From Candidatus Moraniibacteriota bacterium (GTDB lineage Bacteria; Patescibacteriota; Minisyncoccia; CAIUEV01; JAHKAQ01), in contig WJJX01000069.1 in assembly GCA_014729445.1 (NCBI GenBank), forward strand, positions 1-16,541: 16,541 bases of DNA. Reading direction: 5' to 3'. The notes beneath the pieces are model-generated. The model saw nothing but the letters and a program-made list of their open reading frames with translations, did not search any database and had not been told where the DNA came from. A program made the translations under genes and the position numbers. This document shows positions 6,776-14,038 of this stretch, piece after piece (within the stretch, counting starts at the first letter, position 1; each line of letters begins with the position of its first letter).

Positions 6776-8209
6776 ATGTCTAAAAAAATAATAAATTTTT
6801 TTGTATATATTTTAACCATTGTACTTTTATTTTCGGGAATAAATTTAAATAGTGCTAATGCTGTTTTGTTATGGCGTTATGAAGGGGTTGCTTTTTACGC
6901 CTCCATCGGCACTCTGAATGATTCAAAAGTTTATCGATTTGCCAATTATAATACAGGGGCTTATTTATATACCACCAAAGAAAATGAAAAAAATTATATT
7001 ACTAATTCTTTAAGCCATTTATGGAGATATGAAGGAGTGGCTTTTTATAGTCCTGGGGAGGAAAATGCTGACAGAATTCCGGTTTATCGATTTGCCAATT
7101 ATAATACAGGGGCTTATTTATACACCGCCAAAGAAAATGAAAAAAATTATATTACCAATTCTTTAAGCCATTTATGGAGATATGAAGGAGTGGGTTTTTA
7201 CGCTTATGCAACCAAAAAGACTAGTTCAAAACCGTCATATAGATTTGCCAACTTGCATAATGGGGCTTATTTATATACCATTTCAGAGAAGGAGAAGGAT
7301 TATATTATCAATAATTTGTGTTCAGCAAATTTAGGCCCTGAAATTAGAGTCGGCATTCTTGGGTATGACAAATCCTATTCCAAAGATCATTCCATGAGAA
7401 TAACCGCCAATAAGGATTATGTTATTAAAGATAAGGACGGTAATAAGATTGCAATTGTAGATAAAGATGAGGAGACAAAAGTTAAATATGACGGCGATGG
7501 AGAATTAAGGGTTTATAAAAGCATTTCAGATACTAATTTTGACGAGGATGTTAATTTTGAAGCGGCTGACGGAAACAACACAGATATGATTTTCCATATC
7601 GAACCAAAAGGATACGATGATTATCGAGGTAAAATGAGAATTCATTATACCAGCGACTATAAACAAGTCTGGGCGATTAACATAATTCCTTTAGAGCAAT
7701 ACGTTTGGGGGATGGGGGAGATTACCGGCACCGGTCCTATGGAATATAATAAGGTTATGACTGTTAATTTTAGAACCTATGGCTATAAAAAGAAAATTCA
7801 CGGTATAATTAATCAGGAAAAGGGATTTGATATCGATGTTACGGCTGGAAATCAAATTTATTACGGCTATGACTGGGAAGAGGATCATCCAAGAATCAAA
7901 GAGGGAGCCGAAAAGACCTGGGGGGAGATGGTTACCTACAAGGGGGATATTGTCTGGACTCCTTATTCTTCAAGCACCGATGGCAGAACCCGATCCTGGG
8001 AAGAGGTTTGGGGAGGAACCAATCATAAATATTGCCAAAGCGTGCCTGATCCTTGGGGCAAAGTTTCCGGGGCCGCCAGTATTCCCGGCAATCACATGGT
8101 TGGAGTCTCAGCTACCGGAGCCTTGAATCAAGCCAAAGAAGATGATGAGGATTATGACGATATTTTAGAATATTACTATACTGGGATAAAAATTGAAAAA
8201 CAGTATTAG
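6776..8209 (+). CDS. exported SpoIID/LytB-domain protein with N-terminal DUF5648-like repeats
   Basis: A 477-residue exported protein. It has a signal peptide (1-29, cleavage likely after SANA), then a repeat region: a tail-only half unit (WRYEGVAFYA, 33-42), two near-identical units (52-91 and 103-142) and a diverged third (154-181). From about 189 (EIRVGILGY) to the end it resembles the SpoIID/LytB domain, seen in IPLEQYVWGMGE (304-315), NFRTYGY (331-337), YSSSTDGRTRSWEEVWGG (397-414) and QSVPDPW (421-427). Family members such as B. subtilis SpoIID cleave peptidoglycan glycan strands as lytic transglycosylases. E315 is the best candidate for the catalytic glutamate, but it comes two residues earlier than in the LEEYLxGVVxxEM pattern. 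Here it probably remodels the wall outside sporulation. C182 and C420 could pair. It is divergent from the protease and interrupts the GT cluster. Confidence 0.85.
   Translation: MSKKIINFFVYILTIVLLFSGINLNSANAVLLWRYEGVAFYASIGTLNDSKVYRFANYNTGAYLYTTKENEKNYITNSLSHLWRYEGVAFYSPGEENADRIPVYRFANYNTGAYLYTAKENEKNYITNSLSHLWRYEGVGFYAYATKKTSSKPSYRFANLHNGAYLYTISEKEKDYIINNLCSANLGPEIRVGILGYDKSYSKDHSMRITANKDYVIKDKDGNKIAIVDKDEETKVKYDGDGELRVYKSISDTNFDEDVNFEAADGNNTDMIFHIEPKGYDDYRGKMRIHYTSDYKQVWAINIIPLEQYVWGMGEITGTGPMEYNKVMTVNFRTYGYKKKIHGIINQEKGFDIDVTAGNQIYYGYDWEEDHPRIKEGAEKTWGEMVTYKGDIVWTPYSSSTDGRTRSWEEVWGGTNHKYCQSVPDPWGKVSGAASIPGNHMVGVSATGALNQAKEDDEDYDDILEYYYTGIKIEKQY
6929..7201 (+). repeat. tandem in-frame repeat, two 120-bp units with 153-bp period
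   Basis: Units at 6929-7048 and 7082-7201 differ at only 5 of 120 positions by direct comparison (two amino-acid changes, T to A and A to G), separated by a 33-bp non-conserved linker. The 153-bp period equals 51 codons, so gain or loss of a unit keeps the frame. A third, clearly diverged unit follows at about 7235-7317, and a half unit precedes at about 6869-6901. The near identity of the middle pair points to recent duplication or gene conversion. Confidence 0.9.
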
Positions 8210-8244
8210 GTTATCTTAACTAAAGAGCAGGTTAAATTTTTATA

Positions 8245-10044
8245 ATGACAGTTTTTTTGCATGCGGTGAGCTTAATCAAAAAATTTAAAAACTCAATTTA
8301 TTTTTATGGATCCAGAAAAATATTTTACATTGTTCCTTTTCTAATTAATAACTTAAGAGATGCCTATTCCTACTTAAAAATAAGCAAGGATTACAAAAAA
8401 TGGATAAAGCTAAATGAAACTTTTGATAAAAATAAAATAAACGATGAGATTGATAAATTTAAATTTAAGCCTAAATTATCTATTGTCATCCCGGTTTATA
8501 ATATCCAACCAAAATGGTTAAGATTATGCATAAAATCGATAATGAATCAATTTTATGATAATTGGGAGCTATGTTTATATGATGATGGATCAACCAATTT
8601 AGAAACTTTGGAGTATTTAAAGATTCTTAAAAATAAGAAAAATAATAAAATAAAAATAAGTTTTGGTCAGTCAAATAAGCATATTTGTTATGCTTCTAAT
8701 GAAGCTATAAAAATGGCAACTGGTGATTATGTAGCCTTTCTTGACAATGATGATAAGTTAACAAAGGATGCCTTATTTGAAATAGTTAAACTTTTAAATA
8801 AAAACCCATCTCTTGACTTGATTTATAGTGATGAAGATAAAATAGATGAAAATGAAGAAAGATCTAACCCTTTCTTCAAGCCTGACTTCTCTTTAGATTT
8901 ACTGCTTAGTGTTAATTATATATGTCACTTCCTGGTAATAAGGAAAGATTTAGGAGATAAGGTGAAGTGGTTTCGCCAGGGATTCGAAGGCGCCCAAGAT
9001 TTTGATCTAATTTTGCGTTGTTTGGATCATAACCCCAAGATTGCACACATTTCGAAAATTTTATACCATTGGAGAATGCTTGAAACCTCCACTTCTCGAA
9101 GTATAAAGACTAAAGATTACGCTCATTTATCGGGGATAAACGCTTTAAAAGATTATCTGGAACGATCCGGCATAAAAGGGGAGGTTAAAAGGGGCTATAA
9201 AGAAACTAATTATCGTGTAAAATATAGGATCAACAAAAAATATTTAGTGTCTATAATAATACCTTTCAAGGATAAGGTTTGTTTGTTAAGAAATCTTATT
9301 AAGAGCATTCTTGAAAAGTCAACTTATGAGAACTATGAAATTTTAATAATTAATAATAATAGTCGAAAAAAACAAACATATCAATTTTTAGATAAGATTA
9401 AGTTGAATTCTAGAGTTGAAATTTTAAACTATAATCATGCTTTTAATTATTCTAAACTCAATAATTTTGCAGCAAAAAAAGCAAGAGGAAAATATTTAAT
9501 TTTCCTAAATAATGATACGTTAATTATTTCTCCAGACTGGATAGAGGAATTACTGAGAAATGCCCAAAGGAGAGAGGTGGGGGCTGTTGGACCAATGCTC
9601 CTGTTTAAAGATGGCTCCATTCAGCATGCTGGAGTAATTCTTGGAATTCGTGGCTTTGCTGGTCATATTTTTAGAAAACAATATAGTTTTAACACTTATT
9701 ATAAGTTAGCCGAATTTCAAAGAAATTATTTAGCTTTAACAGCAGCCTGTTTAATGATTTCAAAAGATAAATTTTTTGAAGTTGACGGCTTTAACGAGGA
9801 CTTTCACATCTGTGGTGGAGATGTCGATTTATGTCTATCTTTGCATGAAAAGCATTACTTGAATGTTTATAATCCAAAGGTAAAACTATTTCATTTTGAA
9901 TCCAAGACAAGAGAAAAAATGCCTCCGAAAAATGACGTGCTGATTTCAAAAAAAAGATATAAATACTATCTTGAAAAAGGTGATCCTTTTTACAATAAAA
10001 ATTTGTCAACTAAAAAAGAAATCCCTAATATTAAGTTTAAATAG
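8245..10044 (+). CDS. bifunctional glycosyltransferase with two GT2 domains
   Basis: A 599-residue protein with two complete GT-A domains. Domain 1 (about 77-300) has LSIVIPVYN, LYDDGST (111-117), the metal motif FLDNDD (165-170), YSDEDKID, and FEGAQDFDLILR (247-258). Domain 2 (about 335-555) has VSIIIPFKD, IINNNS, the metal motif LNNDT (421-425), VGAVGPMLL, and the acidic motif GGDVDLCL (524-531) followed by FHFESKTR. This double arrangement is typical of enzymes that add two successive sugars in rhamnan/O-antigen-type pathways. The N-terminal ~75 residues are basic, aromatic and non-conserved, perhaps membrane-associating. It starts 35 bp after the SpoIID-like gene and is followed after 20 bp by the WsaF-like gene. 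The sugar specificity of either domain is not readable. Confidence 0.88.
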   Translation: MTVFLHAVSLIKKFKNSIYFYGSRKIFYIVPFLINNLRDAYSYLKISKDYKKWIKLNETFDKNKINDEIDKFKFKPKLSIVIPVYNIQPKWLRLCIKSIMNQFYDNWELCLYDDGSTNLETLEYLKILKNKKNNKIKISFGQSNKHICYASNEAIKMATGDYVAFLDNDDKLTKDALFEIVKLLNKNPSLDLIYSDEDKIDENEERSNPFFKPDFSLDLLLSVNYICHFLVIRKDLGDKVKWFRQGFEGAQDFDLILRCLDHNPKIAHISKILYHWRMLETSTSRSIKTKDYAHLSGINALKDYLERSGIKGEVKRGYKETNYRVKYRINKKYLVSIIIPFKDKVCLLRNLIKSILEKSTYENYEILIINNNSRKKQTYQFLDKIKLNSRVEILNYNHAFNYSKLNNFAAKKARGKYLIFLNNDTLIISPDWIEELLRNAQRREVGAVGPMLLFKDGSIQHAGVILGIRGFAGHIFRKQYSFNTYYKLAEFQRNYLALTAACLMISKDKFFEVDGFNEDFHICGGDVDLCLSLHEKHYLNVYNPKVKLFHFESKTREKMPPKNDVLISKKRYKYYLEKGDPFYNKNLSTKKEIPNIKFK

Positions 10045-10064
10045 CACTAATATTAATTATAATA

Positions 10065-11366
10065 ATGCATTCAAATATTGATTTGATTAAAAAAACTTTA
10101 AAAAATAAACAGTTTTTATACTTATTAAATAAATTTTTTTTGAAAAAATTAAATGTATCATTTTTAAACAATGGCTTTAATAAATATATAGAAATTAGCA
10201 ACCTAATTGACACTATAGATATTACAGAAAAGGAATGGTTGCAAAATCAGAAAATAGTAAATTCCAATTTTTCAGGAAAAGTAAATACTATAAATTGGTT
10301 TATACCTTGCTTTGATCATATTTTTTACGGGGGAGTATACACATTATTTAGATTTATTAATTTTTTTGAACAAAAGAAAATTGAAAACAGGATTGTTTTC
10401 TATGGAAGCAGTTCAATTAGTTTAGAGGATCAAAAGTCAGCAATTAGAAAAAACTTTCCTAAAATTAATATTAATAATATTTTTTACTTAAAGGATAAAA
10501 AGGGCAGTGAGTATTTAGCACAATTAAAAAGACTTCCAAACTGTGATGCCAGTATTTCTTCATTTTGGACTTCTGCCTATTTGAACTTAAAATTTAATAA
10601 AACAAAAAGTAAATTTTATTTCGTTCAAGATTTTGAACCGTCTTTTTATCCAGCCAATTCTTATTATGCTTTATCAGAGGCCACTTATCGGTTTGGTTTT
10701 AGGGGAATTATTAATACGCCTGGTCTTGCTAAATTTTTAGAAGAAAATTACCAAATGCAAACAAAATCTTTCATACCCCAGATTGATAAGCAGATATACT
10801 CAATAGATAAAACTCAGTTTAAGCAAAAGTTTAAACAAATGGATAGTAGGATTAATGTTTTTATCTTTCTTAGGCCTAATCATGAAAGAAATTTAAGCGA
10901 AATATTAATGTATACCGCGAAGCTGTTAAAGAAAAAATATAATGATAAAATTAATATTATAACCGCAGGAGACAATTGGAATCATAAAAAATATGGTTTG
11001 AAAGATATTATAACAAACTATGGTAAATTAAAAAATCTTAAACAAGTAGCTTCCCTATATAAAAAATCACATATTGGACTTGCGTTTATGAGTACCAAGC
11101 ATCCCTCTTATCAACCATTTGAATACATGGCTGCCGGATGTTTAACGATTGCCAACATTAATAAATCAAATTTCTGGCTTTTAAAAGAAGGGGATAATTG
11201 TGTTCTTTCCGAACCTATTCCTTCTATTTTATCTCAAAAAATTGACAGTGTTATCGAGGACAAAACTTTATATAAGAAGCTAGTTGTTAATGGTATTGAA
11301 ACTGTCGATAGGTTGGGAGGATGGGAATATGAAATTAAAGACGTTCTAAGATATATCCAGGGCTGA
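10065..11366 (+). CDS. WsaF-like rhamnosyltransferase (GT4/GT-B fold)
   Basis: A 433-residue GT-B glycosyltransferase. The pattern FVQDFEPSFYPANSYYALSEATYRFGF (186-212) followed by NTPGLAKFL (217-225) is highly characteristic of the WsaF family, whose founder adds rhamnose from dTDP-rhamnose in S-layer glycan synthesis of Geobacillus stearothermophilus. The N-terminal half has the acceptor-side glycine-rich loop IFYGGVYTL (86-94). The C-terminal half has FIFLRPNHERN (266-276) and HPSYQPFEYMAAGCLTI (346-362), with E353 in the nucleotide-sugar-binding glutamate position. No dTDP-rhamnose synthesis genes (rmlABCD) lie in the window, so donor supply would come from elsewhere. It ends the + strand cluster and converges on bL25 with a 13-bp gap. 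Confidence 0.85.
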   Translation: MHSNIDLIKKTLKNKQFLYLLNKFFLKKLNVSFLNNGFNKYIEISNLIDTIDITEKEWLQNQKIVNSNFSGKVNTINWFIPCFDHIFYGGVYTLFRFINFFEQKKIENRIVFYGSSSISLEDQKSAIRKNFPKININNIFYLKDKKGSEYLAQLKRLPNCDASISSFWTSAYLNLKFNKTKSKFYFVQDFEPSFYPANSYYALSEATYRFGFRGIINTPGLAKFLEENYQMQTKSFIPQIDKQIYSIDKTQFKQKFKQMDSRINVFIFLRPNHERNLSEILMYTAKLLKKKYNDKINIITAGDNWNHKKYGLKDIITNYGKLKNLKQVASLYKKSHIGLAFMSTKHPSYQPFEYMAAGCLTIANINKSNFWLLKEGDNCVLSEPIPSILSQKIDSVIEDKTLYKKLVVNGIETVDRLGGWEYEIKDVLRYIQG

Positions 11367-11379
11367 ATTTAAACCTTTT

Positions 11380-12111
11380 TTAATCTCTCTTTTCTTGTTT
11401 CTCTTCCTTACTCTCAGTCTTGGAGTCTTTTTCATCTTTACTTTCTTTGCCTTCCGCCTCTTTATCTTCGTCTTTAACTCCTTCAACTTGACTTACATCT
11501 TCGCTGATCTCTTCTTCCAGTTCTTCCAATTCTTTTTCGCTTCTTGGCTCTTGAACCATTGCCACTACGTCTTCATCGGAACTCAGGACTTCTACTCCTT
11601 CTGGGATATCGAGATCTTTTATGTAAATAATATCATCGAAAGCCTTTAAAACCTCAAGGTTGACAACAATGTGATCCGGCAGATCTTTAGGCAGGCATTT
11701 GACGGAAATTTCCTCCAAGCTTTTGATTAAAACAGCATTTAAGTTTTTAACGGCTTCGCAGTTACCGACAAAAGAAATCGGTACCTCGGTTTCGACCTTT
11801 TTAGTCATATCCACCTCGTAAAGATCTATGTGAATTAAATCGTGATTGATTTTTCCTAATTGAAGATCTTGGATTATAACATTTCTATCTTTATCTTCCC
11901 CTTCGATATTCAAATTAAGAACCGAAGCTTGATGAGATTTTTCCTGAATTAGTTGGGCGGATTTTTTGTCAAAAACCAAATTCAAGCTGTTTTTCAACTT
12001 GGGTCCATAAATTACCGCCGGAGTATTGCCTTTATCCCTTAAAGCTTTTACTTTATCTTTTTTATCCCTTAATTTGGCTTTTAAAACTGTTGCCTTGCCG
12101 TTTTGAGTCAT
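11380..12111 (-). CDS. rplY: 50S ribosomal protein bL25, CTC form with long acidic tail
   Basis: A 243-residue two-domain bL25 (CTC/TL5 type), a 5S rRNA-binding protein of the large subunit. The N-terminal RNA-binding domain (about 1-95) shows KLRDKKDKVKALRDKGNTPAVIYG (13-36) and ends near IHIDLYEVD. The beta-rich C-terminal CTC domain (about 97-190) includes VPISFVGN, and DIPEGVEVLSSDEDVVAMV at its end. Residues ~193-243 are a low-complexity Glu/Lys/Asp tail that is probably disordered, a common but variable addition in this form. A possible promoter lies upstream on the minus strand (TTCACA at 12175-12170 and TAGATT at 12151-12146, 18 bp apart), tentatively. It is 73 bp from the zinc-ribbon gene, on the same strand. 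Confidence 0.93.
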   Translation of the reverse strand: MTQNGKATVLKAKLRDKKDKVKALRDKGNTPAVIYGPKLKNSLNLVFDKKSAQLIQEKSHQASVLNLNIEGEDKDRNVIIQDLQLGKINHDLIHIDLYEVDMTKKVETEVPISFVGNCEAVKNLNAVLIKSLEEISVKCLPKDLPDHIVVNLEVLKAFDDIIYIKDLDIPEGVEVLSSDEDVVAMVQEPRSEKELEELEEEISEDVSQVEGVKDEDKEAEGKESKDEKDSKTESKEEKQEKRD

Positions 12112-12184
12112 TGATTAAGCTTAACAATAATAAAAATATTAAATCAATCTAATTCTAGATTTATTAATATGTGAAAATAAATAT

Positions 12185-12523
12185 TTAAGTTAATTTGATG
12201 CATCCCTCTTTTTCGATTAATTCATGCATCTCGATTACGTCATCAACATCGATAGCTGTTTTCTTTCGAATTAGCTTTAGATCTTTCTTTTCAAGATCCG
12301 TTAACATTCCCACCGCCATTACCCGCATATTATTAATAGAAATATTTGATATTACCGAAGTTTTACAATTTGGGCAAGTTACATGAACAACAATCGTCTC
12401 ACTGCTGTTATTAATGACGTTAACTTTTGACTGTTCATATTTAGATGAACAACTGGGGCAAACTTCGGGTATTTGAAAAAAAGAATCTTTTTTGTCTCTA
12501 TTATGATTATTTAAATTTGGCAT
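12185..12523 (-). CDS. small zinc-ribbon protein of unknown function
   Basis: A 112-residue protein with a four-cysteine zinc ribbon: CPSC at 22-25 and CPNC at 50-53, the two knuckles separated by a beta-rich stretch (SKVNVINNSSETIVVHVT). The C-terminal half (NISINNMRVMAVGMLTDLEKKDL and DVDDVIEMHELIEKEGC) is predicted as a strand plus helices and suggests an adaptor or nucleic-acid/ribosome-associated role, but no function is known to me. I recall proteins of this general pattern in Patescibacteria, without certainty. It lies between bL25 and xer on the same strand, with 110 bp separating it from xer. It has no signal peptide, so it should be cytoplasmic. No Shine-Dalgarno is evident before the ATG. 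Confidence 0.7.
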   Translation of the reverse strand: MPNLNNHNRDKKDSFFQIPEVCPSCSSKYEQSKVNVINNSSETIVVHVTCPNCKTSVISNISINNMRVMAVGMLTDLEKKDLKLIRKKTAIDVDDVIEMHELIEKEGCIKLT

Positions 12524-12633
12524 AAAAGTTCAAATTAAGGCTTAAAAATAACTTATAATTTTTTTATATTAGATTTTTTATGCTCTTTTCTTGGATTAAT
12601 AATAAACTATTTAGCAAAAAAAGGTCAAGCCGT

Positions 12634-13524
12634 TCAGCGGTGAAATTTGTTGTGGACATTTTTTAGCATTCGATTGGTTACGTGGGTATAAACCTGGGTT
12701 GTGTTGATGCTGGCATGACCGAGCATTTCTTGAACGCTTCTTAGATCGGCTCCTGACTGGAGTAGGGTAGTGGCAAAAGAATGCCTTAAAGTGTGAGCGG
12801 AAACTTTTTTATTGATTCCGGCTAAACCGGCCTCTTTAGAAATCATTGAGGAAATATAATTTCTGGAAAGACGTCGCTTCTCCTGGTTTAGAATATCGCT
12901 GTTTTTTTTGTAATTAATAAAGAGGGGAGAGTAGGCGTCTTTTCTTTTATTTAAATAATTTTTTAAAATCTGCACTGCCCTATCGGTTAAAAAAACGGGT
13001 CTGACTTTTCCGCCCTTACCCCTGACAAAAAATTCCCTTGATTTTAAATTGATGTCTTTTCGATTTAAGGCGCAAAGTTCGCTGATTCTGAGTCCGGTGG
13101 AATATAAAAGCTCGATTATGGCTTTATTTCTAAATCCAATCAAATCATTGCCTATGTTTTTTATTAATTGATCCACTTCTTTTTTACTTAGAAAGGAGAC
13201 TTGGCGGTCTTTTTTGCGGGCCAAATCGATTTTTAAGGGGTCAAGCGATTTTATGTTCTCTTTGTTTAAATATTTCAAAAACGATCTAATAACGATCAGA
13301 TAATAATTCTGTGTATCCGCATCCAACTCTTTTCTGGATAAAATCAATCTGAAATCATTAATCAAATCCAAATTTATCTCTTCCACCTTGATTGTTTGGT
13401 TTTTAGTCAGAAATTTCTTAAATTCACTCAAACAATGACGATATTGAGTTTCGGTTCTTTTTGAGAAGTGTTTGGCGATTATAATCCATTGAAGGAATTT
13501 TTTAATGGCAATATTAATTTCCAT
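12634..13524 (-). CDS. xer: tyrosine recombinase of the XerC/XerD family
   Basis: A 296-residue site-specific recombinase of normal Xer length with all catalytic residues visible. The N-terminal SAM-like core-binding domain spans about 1-90 (IAIKKFLQWI through IRSFLKYL) and the catalytic domain about 108-296. R146 lies in STGLRISEL, K170 in VRGKGGKVRP, H244 and R247 in HTLRHSFAT, H270 in MLGHASINTT, and the nucleophile is Y279 in QVYTH. Xer proteins resolve chromosome dimers at dif near the replication terminus. A strong dif candidate lies 504 bp upstream of the start codon, so this is most likely the housekeeping recombinase rather than a phage or integron integrase. Its near-symmetric target suggests one protein may serve both half-sites. 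Whether a second Xer exists elsewhere is unknown. Confidence 0.93.
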   Translation of the reverse strand: MEINIAIKKFLQWIIIAKHFSKRTETQYRHCLSEFKKFLTKNQTIKVEEINLDLINDFRLILSRKELDADTQNYYLIVIRSFLKYLNKENIKSLDPLKIDLARKKDRQVSFLSKKEVDQLIKNIGNDLIGFRNKAIIELLYSTGLRISELCALNRKDINLKSREFFVRGKGGKVRPVFLTDRAVQILKNYLNKRKDAYSPLFINYKKNSDILNQEKRRLSRNYISSMISKEAGLAGINKKVSAHTLRHSFATTLLQSGADLRSVQEMLGHASINTTQVYTHVTNRMLKNVHNKFHR

Positions 13525-13656
13525 GATTAGTTTTGTTTTTAAAAAAATGACTTAGAAGCAAAGCAAATCAATACTTGAATTTTTATTTTTATATGATTTA
13601 AAGGTAATTTTGCCTTGATAATTTTTAAAAATCGAGCTACGGGCTTTTTGAGACCT

Positions 13657-13676
13657 TTTGGCTTATTTAAGCCAAA
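13657..13676. repeat. perfect palindrome in the xer upstream region
   Basis: Arms TTTGGCTTA (13657-13665) and TAAGCCAAA (13668-13676) are exact reverse complements around TT. As RNA this would fold into an 8-bp stem with a 4-nt loop. Neither strand has a proper U-tract directly after it, so it is a weak terminator candidate. Its place in the 232-bp gap between divergent genes also allows an operator for a dimeric regulator. I see no gene or RNA gene in the rest of this gap (13525-13756). Confidence 0.6.
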
Positions 13677-13711
13677 TTTAATCATCCTTCCTGTTTTTTT
13701 AAAAAATTATC

Positions 13712-13720
13712 TGTTATATT
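13712..13720 (+). promoter_or_regulatory. extended -10 candidate for the CxxC-module gene
   Basis: TG-T-TATATT, with the hexamer at 13715-13720 matching TATAAT at five of six positions, precedes the ATG at 13757 and would give a leader of about 30 nt. No clear -35 is present, and no Shine-Dalgarno lies before the ATG. This is tentative because the surrounding DNA is AT-rich. Confidence 0.35.
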
Positions 13721-13756
13721 ACTTTAAATAATAACTTTACAATTGATTAAAATCAA

Positions 13757-14038
13757 ATGAGTAGGGAAGGGGAAAAAGCAGAATCAACATGTCCTAAGTG
13801 TGGAAAAAAATGTAATCAATATTCAATGATTCATTATGAAGATAGCTTATTATGTGCATCTTGTACAAAGGAAAGCCAGGAAAATGCAAAGAAAGAATAT
13901 TGTAAGAAATGTAATAAATTTTCTAAAAAAGTTTCTATGGTTATCAAGGATGAAAGCTTATATTGCCCTGGATGTTATAAGGAAGAGAAAGAGGAAGAGA
14001 AAAAGAAAGAAAGTAAAAACCGGCCTAACTTAACATAA
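13757..14038 (+). CDS. small protein with two tandem CxxC-17-CxxC zinc-binding modules
   Basis: A 93-residue, highly charged protein. Module 1 uses C12, C15, C33 and C36; module 2 uses C49, C52, C70 and C73. Every cysteine recurs at exactly 37 residues, and flanking residues also repeat (YSMIHYEDSLLCASC against VSMVIKDESLYCPGC), so the protein arose by internal duplication. Each module resembles a treble-clef/LIM-like zinc ribbon. The tail (about 75-93) is Lys/Glu-rich and disordered. There is no signal peptide or membrane segment, so it is presumably a cytoplasmic nucleic-acid- or protein-binding factor; I do not recognise a family. It is transcribed away from xer, and its last codons and TAA lie inside the left arm of the dif-like repeat, which constrains both. 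Confidence 0.7.
   Translation: MSREGEKAESTCPKCGKKCNQYSMIHYEDSLLCASCTKESQENAKKEYCKKCNKFSKKVSMVIKDESLYCPGCYKEEKEEEKKKESKNRPNLT

Noticed and set aside
6869..7317. CRISPR-like array because of regularly spaced repeats
   Set aside because: The repeats are in-frame protein-coding units of 120 bp with a conserved amino-acid pattern and have no spacers of CRISPR size.
7827..8126. Open frame of 99 codons overlapping the SpoIID-like gene on the same strand
   Set aside because: It lies wholly inside a well-supported domain, is rich in proline and arginine from shifted codons, and has no motif.
11395..11649. Phenylalanine-rich open frame antisense to bL25
   Set aside because: Its composition is the complement of the Glu/Lys-rich tail codons of bL25, which creates a false membrane-like protein.
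12605..12640. Terminator after xer (T-run on the minus strand at about 12624-12616)
   Set aside because: The preceding bases can form only a 3-bp stem, too weak to support a terminator call.
12634..13524. Phage or integron integrase and an attachment site
   Set aside because: The length, motifs and lack of any phage, toxin or cassette genes nearby, together with the dif-like site, favour a chromosomal Xer.
13525..13756. Possible tRNA or small RNA gene in the xer upstream gap
   Set aside because: There is no cloverleaf, T-loop GTTCGA-type box or CCA end. Only the short palindrome stands out.
13836..14033. Second frame overlapping the CxxC-module gene
   Set aside because: It lacks the regular cysteine spacing seen in the other frame and ends in a poly-basic run derived from the Glu/Lys codons.
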